Notes: generated from the letters alone by a model not told the origin. Positions 37,131 to 49,719 are shown, counted from the first letter of the stretch. The stretch is DNA of 64,000 bases from Phaseolus vulgaris (GCF_000499845.2 NC_023758.2:3326311-3390310); one strand, 5' to 3'. A program made the numbers and translations.

Positions 37131-38850
37131 TAAAAAAAATTAATTAAGTTTTCAATATTTTATAAATTTAAATATTTTTATTAAAAATATTTATTTTATT
37201 AAATATTTAAAAAATTATATTTTTTAAGTAAGTCGCTATTATTTAATTGTATAATTAACTTTGTTGATTTTTTTGTTATTTTTATATCGTCATTATGTAT
37301 ATGTTTCTACCCAGAACATAAAAATAATTTAATTAAATTTTAACTTTTTTATAATTTTTAATTGAATTCATACTAATTTTTTTAGTATTTAAATTTATGT
37401 TTTTATAATTCATTTGATTTTACAAATTAAACCATTAAAAATGAAAATTTCTTCATTATATTTTTTAGAAACAACATATTTTATTTTATAAATAAAATAA
37501 ATCAATTATTTTTCGATGAAACAAACATTTTAAATTTTAATAAAGACTCAATAAAAATACCTTAGAAAAACTTAAAACTTAATTAAATATTAAAAATATT
37601 ATAAAATACTTTGCTATCCTTTGTTTATTTATCTAGGTTTTTTTTATTCTACTCTTAAAAGCGAATTCCGGGCGCAAATATAGTTAGTTGAGAAACTGAA
37701 TGTTGTATAACTGCAGATGTTGCTACAAACCATGGGTCCAATTTCAGTGTTCTTCTTAGAACTTATGACAAAGTTATGACAAAGAAAGTAATTGTATTGT
37801 CAGTAGAGTTATAACTTCCACATATAACTTATGCACTTCTATCTATCAATAGTGTTGCTTACTAGAACAATAATTATACACAGTGAATCAGTACACCAGT
37901 TAAGTTCTCAAGAAAAAGATAAAAATCACGAACATATTTAAATTTCAAGTTTTTCTTTGTCATAACTTTTCTATATATATTTTTCTACAACATTATTCTA
38001 CCACAATAGAGTGAAATATAATCAAAAACTAAGATCTGATACCATTATCAGATAATAACATAATAACTCAACTAAAATAAAAGAAGAACCGACACTCAAG
38101 AGGTCTATGATAATGATTATGATGAAGCAACGATGACTTGTGGTTTGAAAACACTTTTACATTGCCAAATATTTTTATGAGTAAAGAGCGTTGACCTCAT
38201 GAAGTGGTAGATCTGTTAAAATTTTGCTTTTTGTACATGACTTGAAATATCTTAATACTCCCAATTATATTATTTTTTATTGTTGATTAAAAAAAATATT
38301 GTTACAATTGATTTGATCAATTTGATTAAATTACAACCAATTTAATTCAATGGCATACAATTTGATTAAATTGCAATTAATTTAATTAAATTTTATATAT
38401 ATATATATATATATGTATCTTAAATAGGGATACTTAGAAGTCTTATAATAGTACTGCAACTGGCCCTTTCTTCTGAACTTACTGTTCTTATTTCTCATTT
38501 TTATGCAGTGAAAATTGTAGGTTAGCATTTTTCAGTCACTCTGGATGCATGTGGCATCCAATGGACCATGCATGTGTACTCGTTGGGTTACTGTCGGTGC
38601 AGTTCAACCAGTTAGTTGCATAATCTTCTTCTGCGTTAATTACACTGCCTCCACTCCATTGGAGATGCTATGGCTATAGATAATTCTGATACTCAAACAA
38701 TGTTCAATTTCAAAGAAAAAAAATTCTTTAATTTTATAGTCATAAAAAATACATTGAATAATTGTGTTTTTTAATTAATACATAACGAACTAAATAAAAT
38801 TGACGAAAATATCATTGTTAGGTTGAAGTGAAATCGTTCCTCCCGTTTAT
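37131..38850. other. AT-rich intergenic DNA with TE debris, no gene seen
   Basis: No supported ORF. It contains an (AT)n run at about 38395-38414 and a PBS-like 'gatctgatacca' at 38031 inside an inverted repeat, which may be a relic of an LTR element. Confidence 0.45.
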
Positions 38851-39650
38851 TCACTACAAGAAATAAGGATAGTAGAGTCTCCAAAAAAACGATGCAAAAA
38901 GTAAAAGAGAGACGTTATATGGGGCTAATGTGAGTTTAGTGTCCCAATAAAAATAAAAGTTAATCTTTTGGTGATTATGTATTAGAGATGACCTCCAATG
39001 GGACACAAATTTACAAGGTAGTGTTGGTTAAGCCTGCATAAAAAAATTATATTATTTAACTATAGCGTGTGGGATTATATATTATGGGTGATCCGATAAT
39101 GGATCGATAGTAGATGGTCTCATAAGCTCAACAAATAATTACTACGATAGGCTCGAAATGGCTCTATACCATATTAAGAAGTGAACTTTAAGCTTAACTC
39201 AACCTCATAAAATCAACTTATAAGATGAGATTGCACCCACTTATATACTATGAAATGTCATAATCTTTAGTCGATGTGGGATCTCTAACAATAATTAAAC
39301 TTAGCGTTGTCATTGGGGACAATACCTGAGAAACAAATACTAGTGTCGTCTAGACCTATGCTAAATGTAATAAAATATTAACTTGCATTCACTTTGTGTC
39401 TCCATTCTGGACGCAATATCATTCTGCAACTTATTTTTTGATTGCATCTATTTTGTGTTCCTATTCTAGATGCTAACTTATTATTATTACTATTTTAATA
39501 ATTTTTAACTTACATCCACTTTGTCTTCATTCTAAACTTAATTTTATTTTGTCACTTAATTTTTTCCATTGCATCTATTTTGTGTCCACATTCTAAACAC
39601 TAACTTATTATTATTATTTTAATAATTTTTAGTGAATTAAAGATATTTAT
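38851..39650 (+). mobile_element. CACTA-like terminal/subterminal fragment, with a nested TRIM
   Basis: Starts 'cactacaagaaataagg', the usual terminus of plant CACTA elements. It continues with subterminal-type repeats. Four variants of 'ttgcatctattttgtgtcc..attctagac' lie between about 39380 and 39610. No transposase and no opposite end (…cttgtagtg) found, so it is a decayed or deleted element. Confidence 0.45.
39172..39290 (-). mobile_element. TRIM-like short LTR, diverged copy
   Basis: 119-bp block ending 'tcgatgtgggatctctaaca', matching the LTR at 52240-52360. It has the expected 'ggctctatacca' PBS remnant beside it and internal-region similarity to its left ('gataggctcgaaatgg'). Confidence 0.7.
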
Positions 39651-40188
39651 TGTGAACATAATATTTAACATTTATTTTTGTGTTTAAGTATATATCATCC
39701 ATTTTAGTAGTTAGGAGTTGGTGATTCTTTTGTCATTTACCACTACAAAAGTTGGTAACATAACACTGTTCTCTTTCATAATGCCTAGTTAAAAAGTACA
39801 GTAGTTGGTTTCCCTGTTCTTACGTTATACCTAGCCTGTGTCGGTAGTTATAAGAGTCCTTTGTGGACTTCTATGATCCGCTTTTATGATTTTTTTTTTT
39901 TTAACTTACAAAATTATTTTCTCATTTTCTAAATTTTATTTAATAACATTTACAATAAGCCTACAAGTAATGTTTTCGTTTATGAGAACGTATTAAATGA
40001 ACATTTAATTAAGCTTACCCTAACCTGCAATAAAACAACCTAGGATACAGAATATTTTAAACTATTGCAGCTAAGATCACACTACTTTCCGCGTTTTGGA
40101 ACAAGAATAATTCCAGTAGGCAAAATGGCTGCAAAACATGAATGAACTCATGGAGAAATTTAGTATTAAACATTATTTTTTTTTCCCC
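39651..40188. other. Intergenic DNA, nothing firm
   Basis: Contains another CACTACAAAA terminus-like string near 39741. No ORF or complete element recognised. Confidence 0.35.
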
Positions 40189-40725
40189 TGCTACGGAGAT
40201 GGGATTTAGAAAACTATTGAAGTCTTCGTCTTCCTCTTTCGGTCGGGTAGCTTGCTAGGGTTTCACTAGGATCTTTCTTGTCTTTGTGCTTCTCCTTCAG
40301 CTCTCAGTCTTGAGTGAACACCGAATGGGGGTACCTGCTGCAGAAGGCACTCTGACGCTCAAGTCAGTAAAGGGAGTGAATGACGTACCTTTCTTCTTGG
40401 AATGTGTGTTATTTATATTATTTTAATGGGCTTACCTTATTGGGCCTGATTAGTGAAATGAATCTCACTTATAAATGTATTACCTAATCCTTAATGACAG
40501 ATTAGCTTCATTGACTTTGGTTTGAGCGTTAATGGATTTATGTGTCGGTTGATCGGACCATTCGTGATGGTTTCCCTCGTCTCGACCGAGTTTCCCTCAT
40601 CTCGATCGAATTTACCTTGTCTCGATCGGGTTTACCTTGTCTCGGTCAGATAGATCGAATCTCGGTCAGAAAGACCGAATCTCGGTCTCACCCTTACAAG
40701 AATAGTCACTTTCAAAAATCCCACA
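40189..40725 (-). mobile_element. Gypsy-type LTR (probably solo) directly upstream of the mannanase gene
   Basis: Read on the minus strand it starts TGTGGGATTTTTG (40725). It has six in-register 20-bp repeats (40690-40571), a TATAAAT box near 40419-40413, the core CTGACTTGAGCGTC (about 40367-40354) and an R/U5-like tail ending about 40189. I found no target-site duplication, so the outer ends are approximate. The core phrase is shared with LTR pieces at 36760 and 43531. Confidence 0.65.
40571..40690. repeat. Six 20-bp tandem repeats inside the LTR
   Basis: Exact 20-bp register: 40571, 40591, 40611, 40631, 40651, 40671. Each unit ends in a variant of 'tctcgatcgaa' or 'tctcggtcaga'. The first three end in ctcga(c/t)cg and the last three in ctcggtc. 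On the LTR's own strand they lie upstream of its TATA box, where LTR enhancers usually sit. Confidence 0.9.
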
Positions 40726-40875
40726 TACTCTATTAATAATCTTTTTAAAATTACACACATCTTGTTTTTTCTTCTGAACAAAACTGCATTTGTAATTTAA
40801 GAGGACAAACTAGGTTTTCACTTTTCAGGTAGATCCGTACTTTTGCTTTTTCTCTTATCTCTATGGTAACAAGCA

Positions 40876-40882
40876 TATAAAC
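40876..40882 (+). promoter_or_regulatory. TATA box of the mannanase gene
   Basis: TATAAAC lies 50 bp upstream of the ATG at 40932, giving a 5' UTR of roughly 25 bp. The whole promoter up to the LTR edge is only about 200 bp long. Confidence 0.5.
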
Positions 40883-40931
40883 AAGAAGAGAAGCCATACA
40901 TGTGTTTGTTGTGTAAGAGACTGAGCAAGAG

Positions 40932-42815
40932 ATGAAGCATTTTGTCTTGGTCTTTCTTTTGGCCATTCTGGCCCCTCAGGAGTGTTTCCATGCCACAGTG
41001 GAAGCAAGGGATGGTTTCGTCAGAACCAGAGGCATCCACTTCATGCTGAACGGATACCCTTACTATGTAAACGGCTTCAACGCCTACTGGTTAATGTACA
41101 CAGCTTCTGATCCATCTCAGAGGTTCAAGGTTTCCAATGCCTTCCGAGAAGCAGCAAGTCACGGCCTTACCGTTGCTAGAACTTGGGCCTTCAGTGATGG
41201 TGGTTATAGACCCCTACAGTATTCCCCTGGCTTCTACAATGACCAAATGTTCATGGTAAGACACCAACACTTTTGTCGTTTCTTGTTGGGTGTACTGTGT
41301 TCATATTTTTAATTTCAATTTCTCTCTGTTTGCTGGTATGAAGGGGTTGGACTTCGTTATATCTGAGGCCAGAAAGTACGGAATTAAGCTCATACTGAGC
41401 TTGGTGAACAACTATGAAAATTTTGGAGGCAAGAAGCAGTATGTGAACTGGGCTAGAAGTCAAGGGCAGTACCTTACTTCAGATGATGATTTCTTCAGGA
41501 GCCCTGTTGTTAAGGGCTACTACATGAACCATGTCAGGGTTAGTAGAATTTCTTTGTATGTGCAGATTAAAAACTTGGATAGTGAAATTTGCTTCCTTTA
41601 ACCAGACAAGTTCTTGTACTTTTTGTCTCTTTTATTTATCTGTGTTCCTTCTACCGTTACCATCTCTTAAGATAAAGAAAAATGATTTTTTGGCTCATGG
41701 GAAACATAATTTCAAGTTCTGAATTTTGTTCATCCTTCACAGACTGTTCTTAACAGATACAACAGATTTACTGGCACCCGTTACAAAGATGACCCAACCA
41801 TCATGGCGTGGGAGCTTATGAACGAGCCTAGGTGCACATCGGATCCTTCAGGAAGGACTATTCAGGTCAAATATTGTGTTCCCTTTCCACCCTTTTCCAT
41901 TTAAATTTAAGCTAAATCTAGCACAGAAACATAGTACTTTATTCAGAAAGAGAAATGAAAATTTGAAGGATATGATTAAGACAAATTAACCGAAAGTGTG
42001 TAGTAAAGACGTCAATCACGGGCCTTGTTTCGTTCTCCATTGACACTTTTTTGTTTGATTAAAGGCGTGGATCACGGAAATGGCTTGGTTTGTGAAGTCG
42101 ATAGACAGGAACCACTTATTGGAGGCAGGTTTGGAAGGGTTTTACGGTCAATCAACACCAAAGAGAAAAAGATTGAATCCCGGTTTCGACATAGGCACAG
42201 ACTTCATTGCAAATAACCGAATCTCAGACATAGATTTTGCAACTGTCCACTGTTACCCCGACCAATGGTTAGTTTAGTTAGTTGAGTTAGTAACTAACTA
42301 ACAAAAATTCAGTTAATAACATTCTCAGATTCATGTTTTTTTAATTTGATTGCACCATAAACAGGGTATCCAGCTCCAACGACCAGTATCAGCTTTCGTT
42401 CTTGAACAGCTGGCTCAGTGCTCACTTCATGGACGCGCAATACGCTATAAGGAAACCGGTTCTGGTGGCGGAATTTGGGAAATCGTTGAAGGGTTCGGCA
42501 TACGAGAGGGATGAAGTGTTCAATGCTGTGTATTACAGAATATACGCTTCGGCTAAGAGAGGAGGAGCAGCAGGGGGAGCGTTGTTCTGGCAGCTTCTGA
42601 CGGGGGGAATGGAATCTTTTCAAGACGGGTATGGAATCATGCTTGGCCAGAGTTCCTCTACGGCCGATCTCATTGCGCGCCAATCTCGGAAGCTGTTTCT
42701 GATTCGGAAGATCTTTGCGAGGGTGGCGAACATGCGGCGATGGCGAAGATCCAGAGGCAGCAGAGGATTTTCTGGCTCTGGAGGTGGAAACGGAGGTGGC
42801 CACGTTGGCAACTGA
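40932..42815 (+). CDS. Mannan endo-1,4-beta-mannosidase (GH5), secreted
   Basis: Five exons, 40932-41255, 41344-41538, 41743-41865, 42065-42267 and 42365-42815, join in frame to 431 aa. Residues 1-25 form a signal peptide (hydrophobic [11 protein letters not shown]), so the enzyme is expected in the cell wall, where the family cleaves beta-1,4-mannan, glucomannan and galactomannan. GH5 landmarks are present: GFNAYWLM, the catalytic acid/base Glu201 in [20 protein letters not shown], and the nucleophile Glu318 in VLVAEFGKS. The C-terminus carries an Arg-rich stretch and a Gly-rich tail after the barrel. Length is typical for plant MAN proteins. No disabling change seen. A solo LTR ends about 200 bp upstream and another starts about 335 bp downstream. 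Which MAN paralogue it is cannot be settled by eye. Confidence 0.94.
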
Positions 42816-43149
42816 AACGGGATTACTACCTTACTACTTGCATGTTACACACAGTTCAAGTTTGTTCTTTTGTGTTACACCGGTTTCTGACTAATACACT
42901 GCCATGGAGGATGCCCCACCAGAAGATCTTCCAGATGAATAGTTATTTATAGCCACTGGTTAGTTATGTACACTTATGTCTTCTTTGTTTCACCTTCACT
43001 CCTATACTCACCACAAGCAGCTCTTGAATTCTCCAATGGTATCTACTTCTAGGTTGCTCGACCTCACTTTACTTTTTAACTTTGGAATGAGAACAAAACA
43101 ATGTTATTCTTCTTATTATAACCTAAAGTTTGAATGAAAAGTATATTAT

Positions 43150-43589
43150 TGTAGCGTTATGGCCGAACTCAAATTCGTAAACTTAGTTTTTGGCCTCATT
43201 GGCTTATGCATGAGACTAGGAGGTTCTAGCATCATGAGCCGAATCTGATATTGTCTATAAACAGATCGCTTACCGATATTTATATTTATATTTAAAGACA
43301 TTAATATCGTATCAGCATAAATGAAATGAAGAAATATCGGATAATCAATCTTAAATAGAAAACAATATTTAACCGAATTAAGATAATAATAAGACCAAAT
43401 ACAAAAAAAAAAAAAAAAAAAACACTGCCTTATATAAGAGAAAGAAAACATCTCACATAACACAATACAAAAAGCATTTTCAACTCATATTTTACATTAT
43501 ACTCATTATATTTTAAGCTCTTACCGACTTGACTTGAGCGTCGGATTATCTTCTATAAGTGGAGCCCCCTCATTTTCTTGTCTATAACA
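43150..43589 (+). mobile_element. Solo LTR (440 bp), gypsy-type, with 5-bp target-site duplication
   Basis: Ends TG...CA ('tgtagcgttatggcc' to 'gtctataaca'). Flanked by ATTAT at 43145-43149 and 43590-43594. Inside are a TATATAAG box at 43431, a poly-A run upstream of it, and the core GACTTGAGCGTCGG at 43531. It lies 335 bp downstream of the mannanase stop codon and 110 bp beyond the stop of the convergent phosphatase gene. Confidence 0.88.
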
Positions 43590-43699
43590 ATTATAAATCC
43601 AAGACATAACATAAAATCTTAATCTTGAAAGAAATAAAATGAGATGTGTCATTAGCCCATTAAAGCACATTTCAATGTTTTACTACACGTCTTGAAGTT

Positions 43700-46600
43700 C
43701 TAGTCATCTTGAAGCCAATAACGAATAGCAAATAAAACAAAACCTATGCAGAGTCCCACCGACCCCAAAACAACAACGATTCTAACCCATAGATAAGATG
43801 CGAAAACATCCAGTATAAAACCGTTCCACAGCCAGTACCATAAAATAGAGAAAATGGATCCAATAACAGCTCCAACAACCACTTGGTTCACTGTATGAAG
43901 CTGTTGTGACACCCTCAGGTACGACTGCAAACATAGAACAAGCATAAGCAACTCATGCTCACAAATATTTTCTATTTTGATACTATAATCAAATTCAGAA
44001 TTTCTATAAACCGATTCAGTACGCTAGGGCAATGGAGTTTTCAACTATACCATAAAAAGATAATACTTCTTATCAATTCCTTTCTATGATTTCACTAAGC
44101 TAAGGTAATGTACAGTGTGTGTCAAAATGCCAATATTCATATTAACAATTCAACCATATAAGTGAAAACAAGAGGATTTAGTTCTTAGAGAGCACTCTGA
44201 GGATTTAATATTCACAGTAGTCTTGTATACAATTTTACCGTGACACTTTGAAAACAATAAACATCAAATAAGTTGTGAAATGGCATGGTACAAGCTAGGT
44301 CACAATGTTCTGGCCTAGAAAAGTATACAGTATTTTGTAATGATGCACATGAACCTAATGAAGAGGTAATGGAGATAACCATTTTAAATGGATCATATGG
44401 ATTGGCAGAAATTTGAGGTACCAAAAACACAAGGAATAAAAGCTATACCAACGAGGCAACAAACTAAAGGCTAAACAAGAAATATTATACACTTACAAAG
44501 AAAGAGCCAGATGTCAGGACCAATCCACTCAGGGCAATGGTAAATACATTTAGCCCAAGCCATTCTACGCCTGAAATATAAGAGAAACAAACAAATTTTC
44601 ATAGTGAAACCATATAATTGTATACGTGTTTAAGAAAAACAAAGAAATCTAAAAACATCAGCACCTCCATGAAGTAACAGAAAAACAATTTTAATTAAAG
44701 ATTTTTTTTGCTTGTATTTGAGTCTTTCACATGACTGCCACGAAAATTTTTATTGTCATCACTAAAAAAGGAAACTGAGATAATGGAGTTCTTCATTTCT
44801 TGAAGCAATTCTAAAACAAAAAGCAACTTGTTTTGCCAAAGAATTTCAAACCAGGCACTTCCCATGTTAAAATTTACAAACACGAAAACAACGTTAGTTC
44901 CTTTAACAACAATAACCTTTTGAGCTTCCAGAACTAGGAATATATACTAAAACATGGAAAATATTTAATGAGTGTAATGTTCAATCGCTTTATATTGCTA
45001 CCTACCAAAAAGAATATATAAAAATATTTATGCAAGGAACAGAAAACTAAGATTTGTAGACCACCTCTCTTGGTAACTTATTTTTTTCTGAAAGAAACAA
45101 CTGGTACGAGATATATTACCTGACAAAATAACAAAGAAGACAGCAAAGAATATGGATTGTGCATGTGAAGATGGCATCCCTGGGTCAGATTTCAGGGTTG
45201 AAGGTCGCTCCTGATTCAGTATATGTTTGAGCAAAACAGAAAGCAATGCATTCAAAATTGACCCTGCGGTAAACCATAAGGCTTCTGCATCATGCCTCCA
45301 AAGAATGAAACCACCATAGAGGGCACTTACTATCCACTTGCTCTGTAAATAATAGCACCAAATACATTAGCTTATAAAATATAGTTAAACTATAATGTGG
45401 ACATAATTCTACAGTGATCACCCCTTAAGATGGGAATTCAAACAGATTGTTGAAATTTAAGTTTCAATACAAGCAAGCCAACCATCTTAAACTTAGTTTC
45501 ATAAGACTAAAAGGTCTATCATGTGAAATGCCTGTGAATTAATTTATTTGTACAAATAACTTTAAACGATATCACTTAAAAGGAGCATTGATCATGGAGA
45601 CAAAAATCCCATAGCCAGATATGGTGATTAGGATCAAAAATTGCTCCAAGGAAAACGAGGTCTTATAAGACCCCATCATTGTCTGAAGAACATATATAGA
45701 AAACTAAGAATGTTGTGGGAGAATCAGTGAATAATTCAAATATGTCAGTGACACTAGTAGGTTGCAAGTAACTTGGTGGGACATGTTCTCAAAACCACGA
45801 TATATAACATGAAGTTAGTGACTAGAGCATATTTTTCTGTATTTATGGATGTGCAGTAGGTGCATGAAAGCCTTAACAGAGACTATTTGTTTGTTAAGAG
45901 AATGCAGAGTGGTAATGTAATAGGAACTTGGGATGTCTAAGTCCCACATCGAGTATTATAAGATGTTCCGTGGAGTATTATGGGATGTCTAATTCCCAGA
46001 TTTCCAAGTGTTTGAACACATAACAATTGATGCCTATATCATATCAAAGTGTTACTGGCCTCTGGAAAAATACAACATTGTTGAAGTGCCACTATTTCTG
46101 GTTGTGCTAATATTAGCTGTTCTATCAATTGAACAATAAGCCACAACTATGAAGTATGCTCTTAAAGTTGGCTATGCTTAGCTTTTGGCTTTTTTTCTTG
46201 TTTCTTGATCCCTTACATCCATTTTTTATTCAAGCTGCATAGCAAAAAAGATAAGAAGTAAAAGAAATCTAGTTCAGTAGAAACTAATGGCGAGCGTGTA
46301 TTAAGAATGTGTTTTCCAAAACTAATCCCTGAGTACTTCATTATTAAGGGAACATTCAACAAGTTGATCCTACTTAGATAAGCTTCTTCGTAAAGAATCT
46401 ATATAAGAAGAAAATGAGAAGATAAAATAAAATGAGTATCTTCCATAAACTAAAATGAACTACTGAGAAACTCAATTCAACTGGATTTTTTATTTCCTTC
46501 TCATAATTGAGAGTAGATTGAGTAGCTTCTGCACTCTTTATTTATTGATCATGATTTTTTGGTTTAACTTCAACATGATTTTTTGGAGAGCATATTCAAA

Positions 46601-47391
46601 TGAACCTATTAGTAAGAAAGTGAGCATTTAAACCACGGGCCTAGCAAGCAAATGGATTTGGACTCTTTTCTCACCTTCAATAACATGATACAGATTATAC
46701 AGTCATGTTAAAAAGAGAGAAAAAAAAAAGTATATTTCAGTGTAACAACATCATTAACTAGTGAATCCTCTTCCTAGCCATCAGTAACAAAATCATCTTT
46801 TTCTCTTGCAACCATATTCCACTTCTGCTAACATTCATTTCTCATAACAAACTCCATGCATGTCAGTAACCATGTCAAAAGAACCCTAAGACATTTAATA
46901 ACATATATAGAAAACTTTGCCTAGAAGAGCAAACATTCCCACCACTAGGGGTGGGGATCAAAAGAGTGAAAATTCAGAATTGCAGTAGTCAAAACACTAT
47001 TGTAAAACATTAGGGGAACATTACGAACCAGTCGATTGAGCTTGTATTCCACCTCATGGGACAAAAGCTTTGACTGAAACGGGGACGTCCCATCGATGAA
47101 AGCTTCTTGTTCAAACACTTGTATGTTTTCATCGCCTTCTCCATCTCTGAAAGCAGAAGTTCTCATAGATTCACCCATGCTTTTGGATACCCAGAAGGAG
47201 TTCCTTCTCAAAACAGGTCTCCTTGAATGAAATCCACTGCAAAGTAATGATCTTGAAGGAGGAAAACAACAATCAGGAACTGAAGCGTTTTTCAAGTTTC
47301 TTCGTTCAACCCCATTTGACCCCTGAAAAAGAGTAAAGGGAGTTTGGCAAATTGAAGAAGCTGCTGCCATGTGAGAGGAAATCCTCTCCAA
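43700..47391 (-). CDS. LPPE: Lipid phosphate phosphatase epsilon, chloroplastic (PAP2 superfamily)
   Basis: Minus-strand exons 47391-47029, 45342-45120, 44570-44497 and 43924-43700 join in frame to 294 aa. A second in-frame ATG lies at 47370. The Ser/Arg-rich, acid-poor N-terminus looks like a plastid transit peptide. PAP2 phosphatase motifs: KHILNQERP at 160-168, PSSH at 178-181 (His181), and YLRVSQQLH with His230. The third motif is the variant form typical of this plant subgroup. Hydrophobic stretches before, between and after the motifs form membrane helices. The family's expected role is dephosphorylation of phosphatidate to diacylglycerol in the plastid envelope. The first donor is GTTCGT, weaker than usual but the only one that keeps the RL|SKWI junction. 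Intron 1 is 1686 bp. Confidence 0.92.
45343..47028 (-). other. Intron 1 of the phosphatase gene
   Basis: Contains a stretch near 45935-46010 with 'aagtcccacatcgagtat' and a second 'gggatgtctaattccca', resembling a decayed TRIM/LTR. Otherwise no feature seen. Confidence 0.4.
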
Positions 47392-47744
47392 TTTATCTTA
47401 GAAGATGAAGCTCCAATCCAACTGAAAAAAAAAATTTAACACCTTCTACAGTGGAAAAAAATACATCAAACAAACATTTATAATAAAAAGGAATGATATA
47501 TTTTAAAATCCAATTTTTTATACAACACACTTTGATTCTTAACACTATTATTATAAAAAAAAATTATATTATTTAAATTTATCTTTTATTATATAACTCA
47601 ATTGATTGATGGTCAAACTATTATTTTTTATATAATAATATAATAATATTTTAAATTAAAAAATAAAATATTAATTTATTGAATGTGAAATATATGTTTT
47701 GGTGAAGCTATAACCACCAGTGTTATTTATTATCTATGAAGGAG

Positions 47745-49650
47745 GGTGTTCCACGGAAAGTCCAACGAACCATTCTCTGTCCTCTCCACAATTCCAAAAC
47801 ACCAGAGACGACTTGTTTTCCTTAATAAAACGAATACATGTATTATTAATACTTTTTATAAAAAAATATATATGCATCTTTACATTTTAAAAAAATAATT
47901 TTCAGATCATGTAAAATAATTTCTATTCAATTCATATTATAAAATTCTACACTGTGAGTTTATTCATCTCGTAGTTTTATTATTAAGAGTTTATGATTAT
48001 TGCAAATCTAAAAAAATTGTTATTTAATTTGTAGTGCTTAACATAAAGTTATTAACTAAAATATAATTTTAGGAAACCGTGACTGATGTTGATTTGTGTT
48101 TGTTGTGATCATTGTACACCCAAATGATTTGCAAGTAAAGAGTTTGTTGGTGATTGATGTGTAAATAAAAGCGTGGAAATTAGAGAAAATGTTAAATACG
48201 ATCCTCCATGTAAATGTGGAATGAAAAAAGAAAGTCACGTTTTGTCGATAAAATATATATTGAGATGTTCGGGGTTTAGGATTTAAGATTAAGTTTATTT
48301 TATTGATATATTTCGTATAAGAGGTAATTTTGGATTAAAATGTATTAAAAAAATATTTTTTTAAAATTATTTATTATAAAAAAAATTATTTTTCTTATTA
48401 AAAAATTTTATCTGTGGGTTTTAATCTATTTAATTAAGATAAAATTATGAATTTAAGTATGAGAATCGTTAGAAGGTTTAATTAAATATAATTAAAATTT
48501 TGTTTTGCATCTATTTTCTTTCATATGCTCTTTTTTAGTGATCATTGTACACCCGAATTGATTTGTGAATAAAGAGTTTGTTCTAGGTGATTGGCGCGTA
48601 AATAGAAGTGTGGAAAAGTGAAGAAAGTGTTAAATACTATCCTCCCATAGATGTGGAATGAAAAAAAAAAGTTACATATTTGTATGAGAAACTATGAATG
48701 ACAATGTGGGTTGGTTTATCCTGCGTTTGGCCCGCAAAAATGCAGGGTTGGATTGACCCTTCATGTGCAAGAAATACAGGTGCATTTTAATACTTCATTC
48801 CTTATAAGAGGTAGCGTGTGTCTACGAATCAACCCGCATAAAGAAAATATTTTAAAAGTAAAATTCATTAATTATAAAAAAAATCATTTTTCCTACTGAA
48901 AAATTAAAATTTTATCTATGTTTTAATTCATTCAATTAAGATAAAATTATGAGTTCAAGTATGAGAGTAATTATTAAAAGACTTAATTAAAAATAATTAA
49001 AGTTTTGTTTTGCATCTATTTTCTCTCTAAAAATGTATCATATGATCTTATCAAAATTTTGGTAAAAAAATATTTTAATAAAGATAACTAATTTTCAAAA
49101 AAAATCTTTTATTAAAATCTTTTCTTTATATTAATTTTTTAATAAATTTTAAATTAAATTTTTACACTTAACAACTAAATTTATTTTCGGTGTTACGCGG
49201 AAAGTCCAACAAACCATTTTCTGTCCGGTCCACAATTTCAAAACATCGGAGACGAGTTATTTTCCTTAATAAAACGAATACATATACTATGAATACTTTC
49301 TATAAAAAAAATATATGCACCTTTACATTTTAAAAAATTAATTTTCAAATCACGTAAAATAATGTATTTTCCATTCATATTATAAAATTCTACACTATGT
49401 GTTTATTAATCTCGTAGTTTTATTATTAAGAATTTATAATTATTGCAAATCTAAAATAATTATTATTTAAACTGTGATGATTAACATAACTTATTAATAA
49501 AAAAACATTTTAGGAAACCGTGACTTATGGTTTTTCTGGATGATCATTAAATTGATTTACCAATATTGAGATTGTTTGTGCGTAAATAGAAGTGTGAAAA
49601 AGTGAAGAAAGTGTTAAATATAATTCTCCAGATTGAATGAAAAAAAATAT
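47745..49650. repeat. Local duplication block upstream of the phosphatase gene
   Basis: Segment A (about 47745-48065, from 'cggaaagtccaacgaaccat') recurs at about 49190-49520. Segment B (about 48066-48530, 'gatcattgtacaccc' to 'gttttgcatctattttct') recurs directly behind itself at about 48537-49025, and a short third B piece follows the second A (about 49540-49645). The order is A-B-B-A-B', AT-rich, with no supported ORF. Confidence 0.75.
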
Positions 49651-49719
49651 TTATTTTTTTAATCTGGGAAATCGTCATTTCCTTCACTTGTTAAATATAT
49701 AAAAAAATTATTTTATTCG

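Noticed and set aside
38026..38052. PBS-like 'gatctgatacca' suggesting an LTR element
   Set aside because: No LTR end or internal domain could be recognised next to it, and it is part of a short inverted repeat; too little to call.
42309..42803. Antisense ORF of 164 aa over the last mannanase exon
   Set aside because: Mirror of a GC-rich coding exon with the GH5 nucleophile motif in sense; no domain in antisense.
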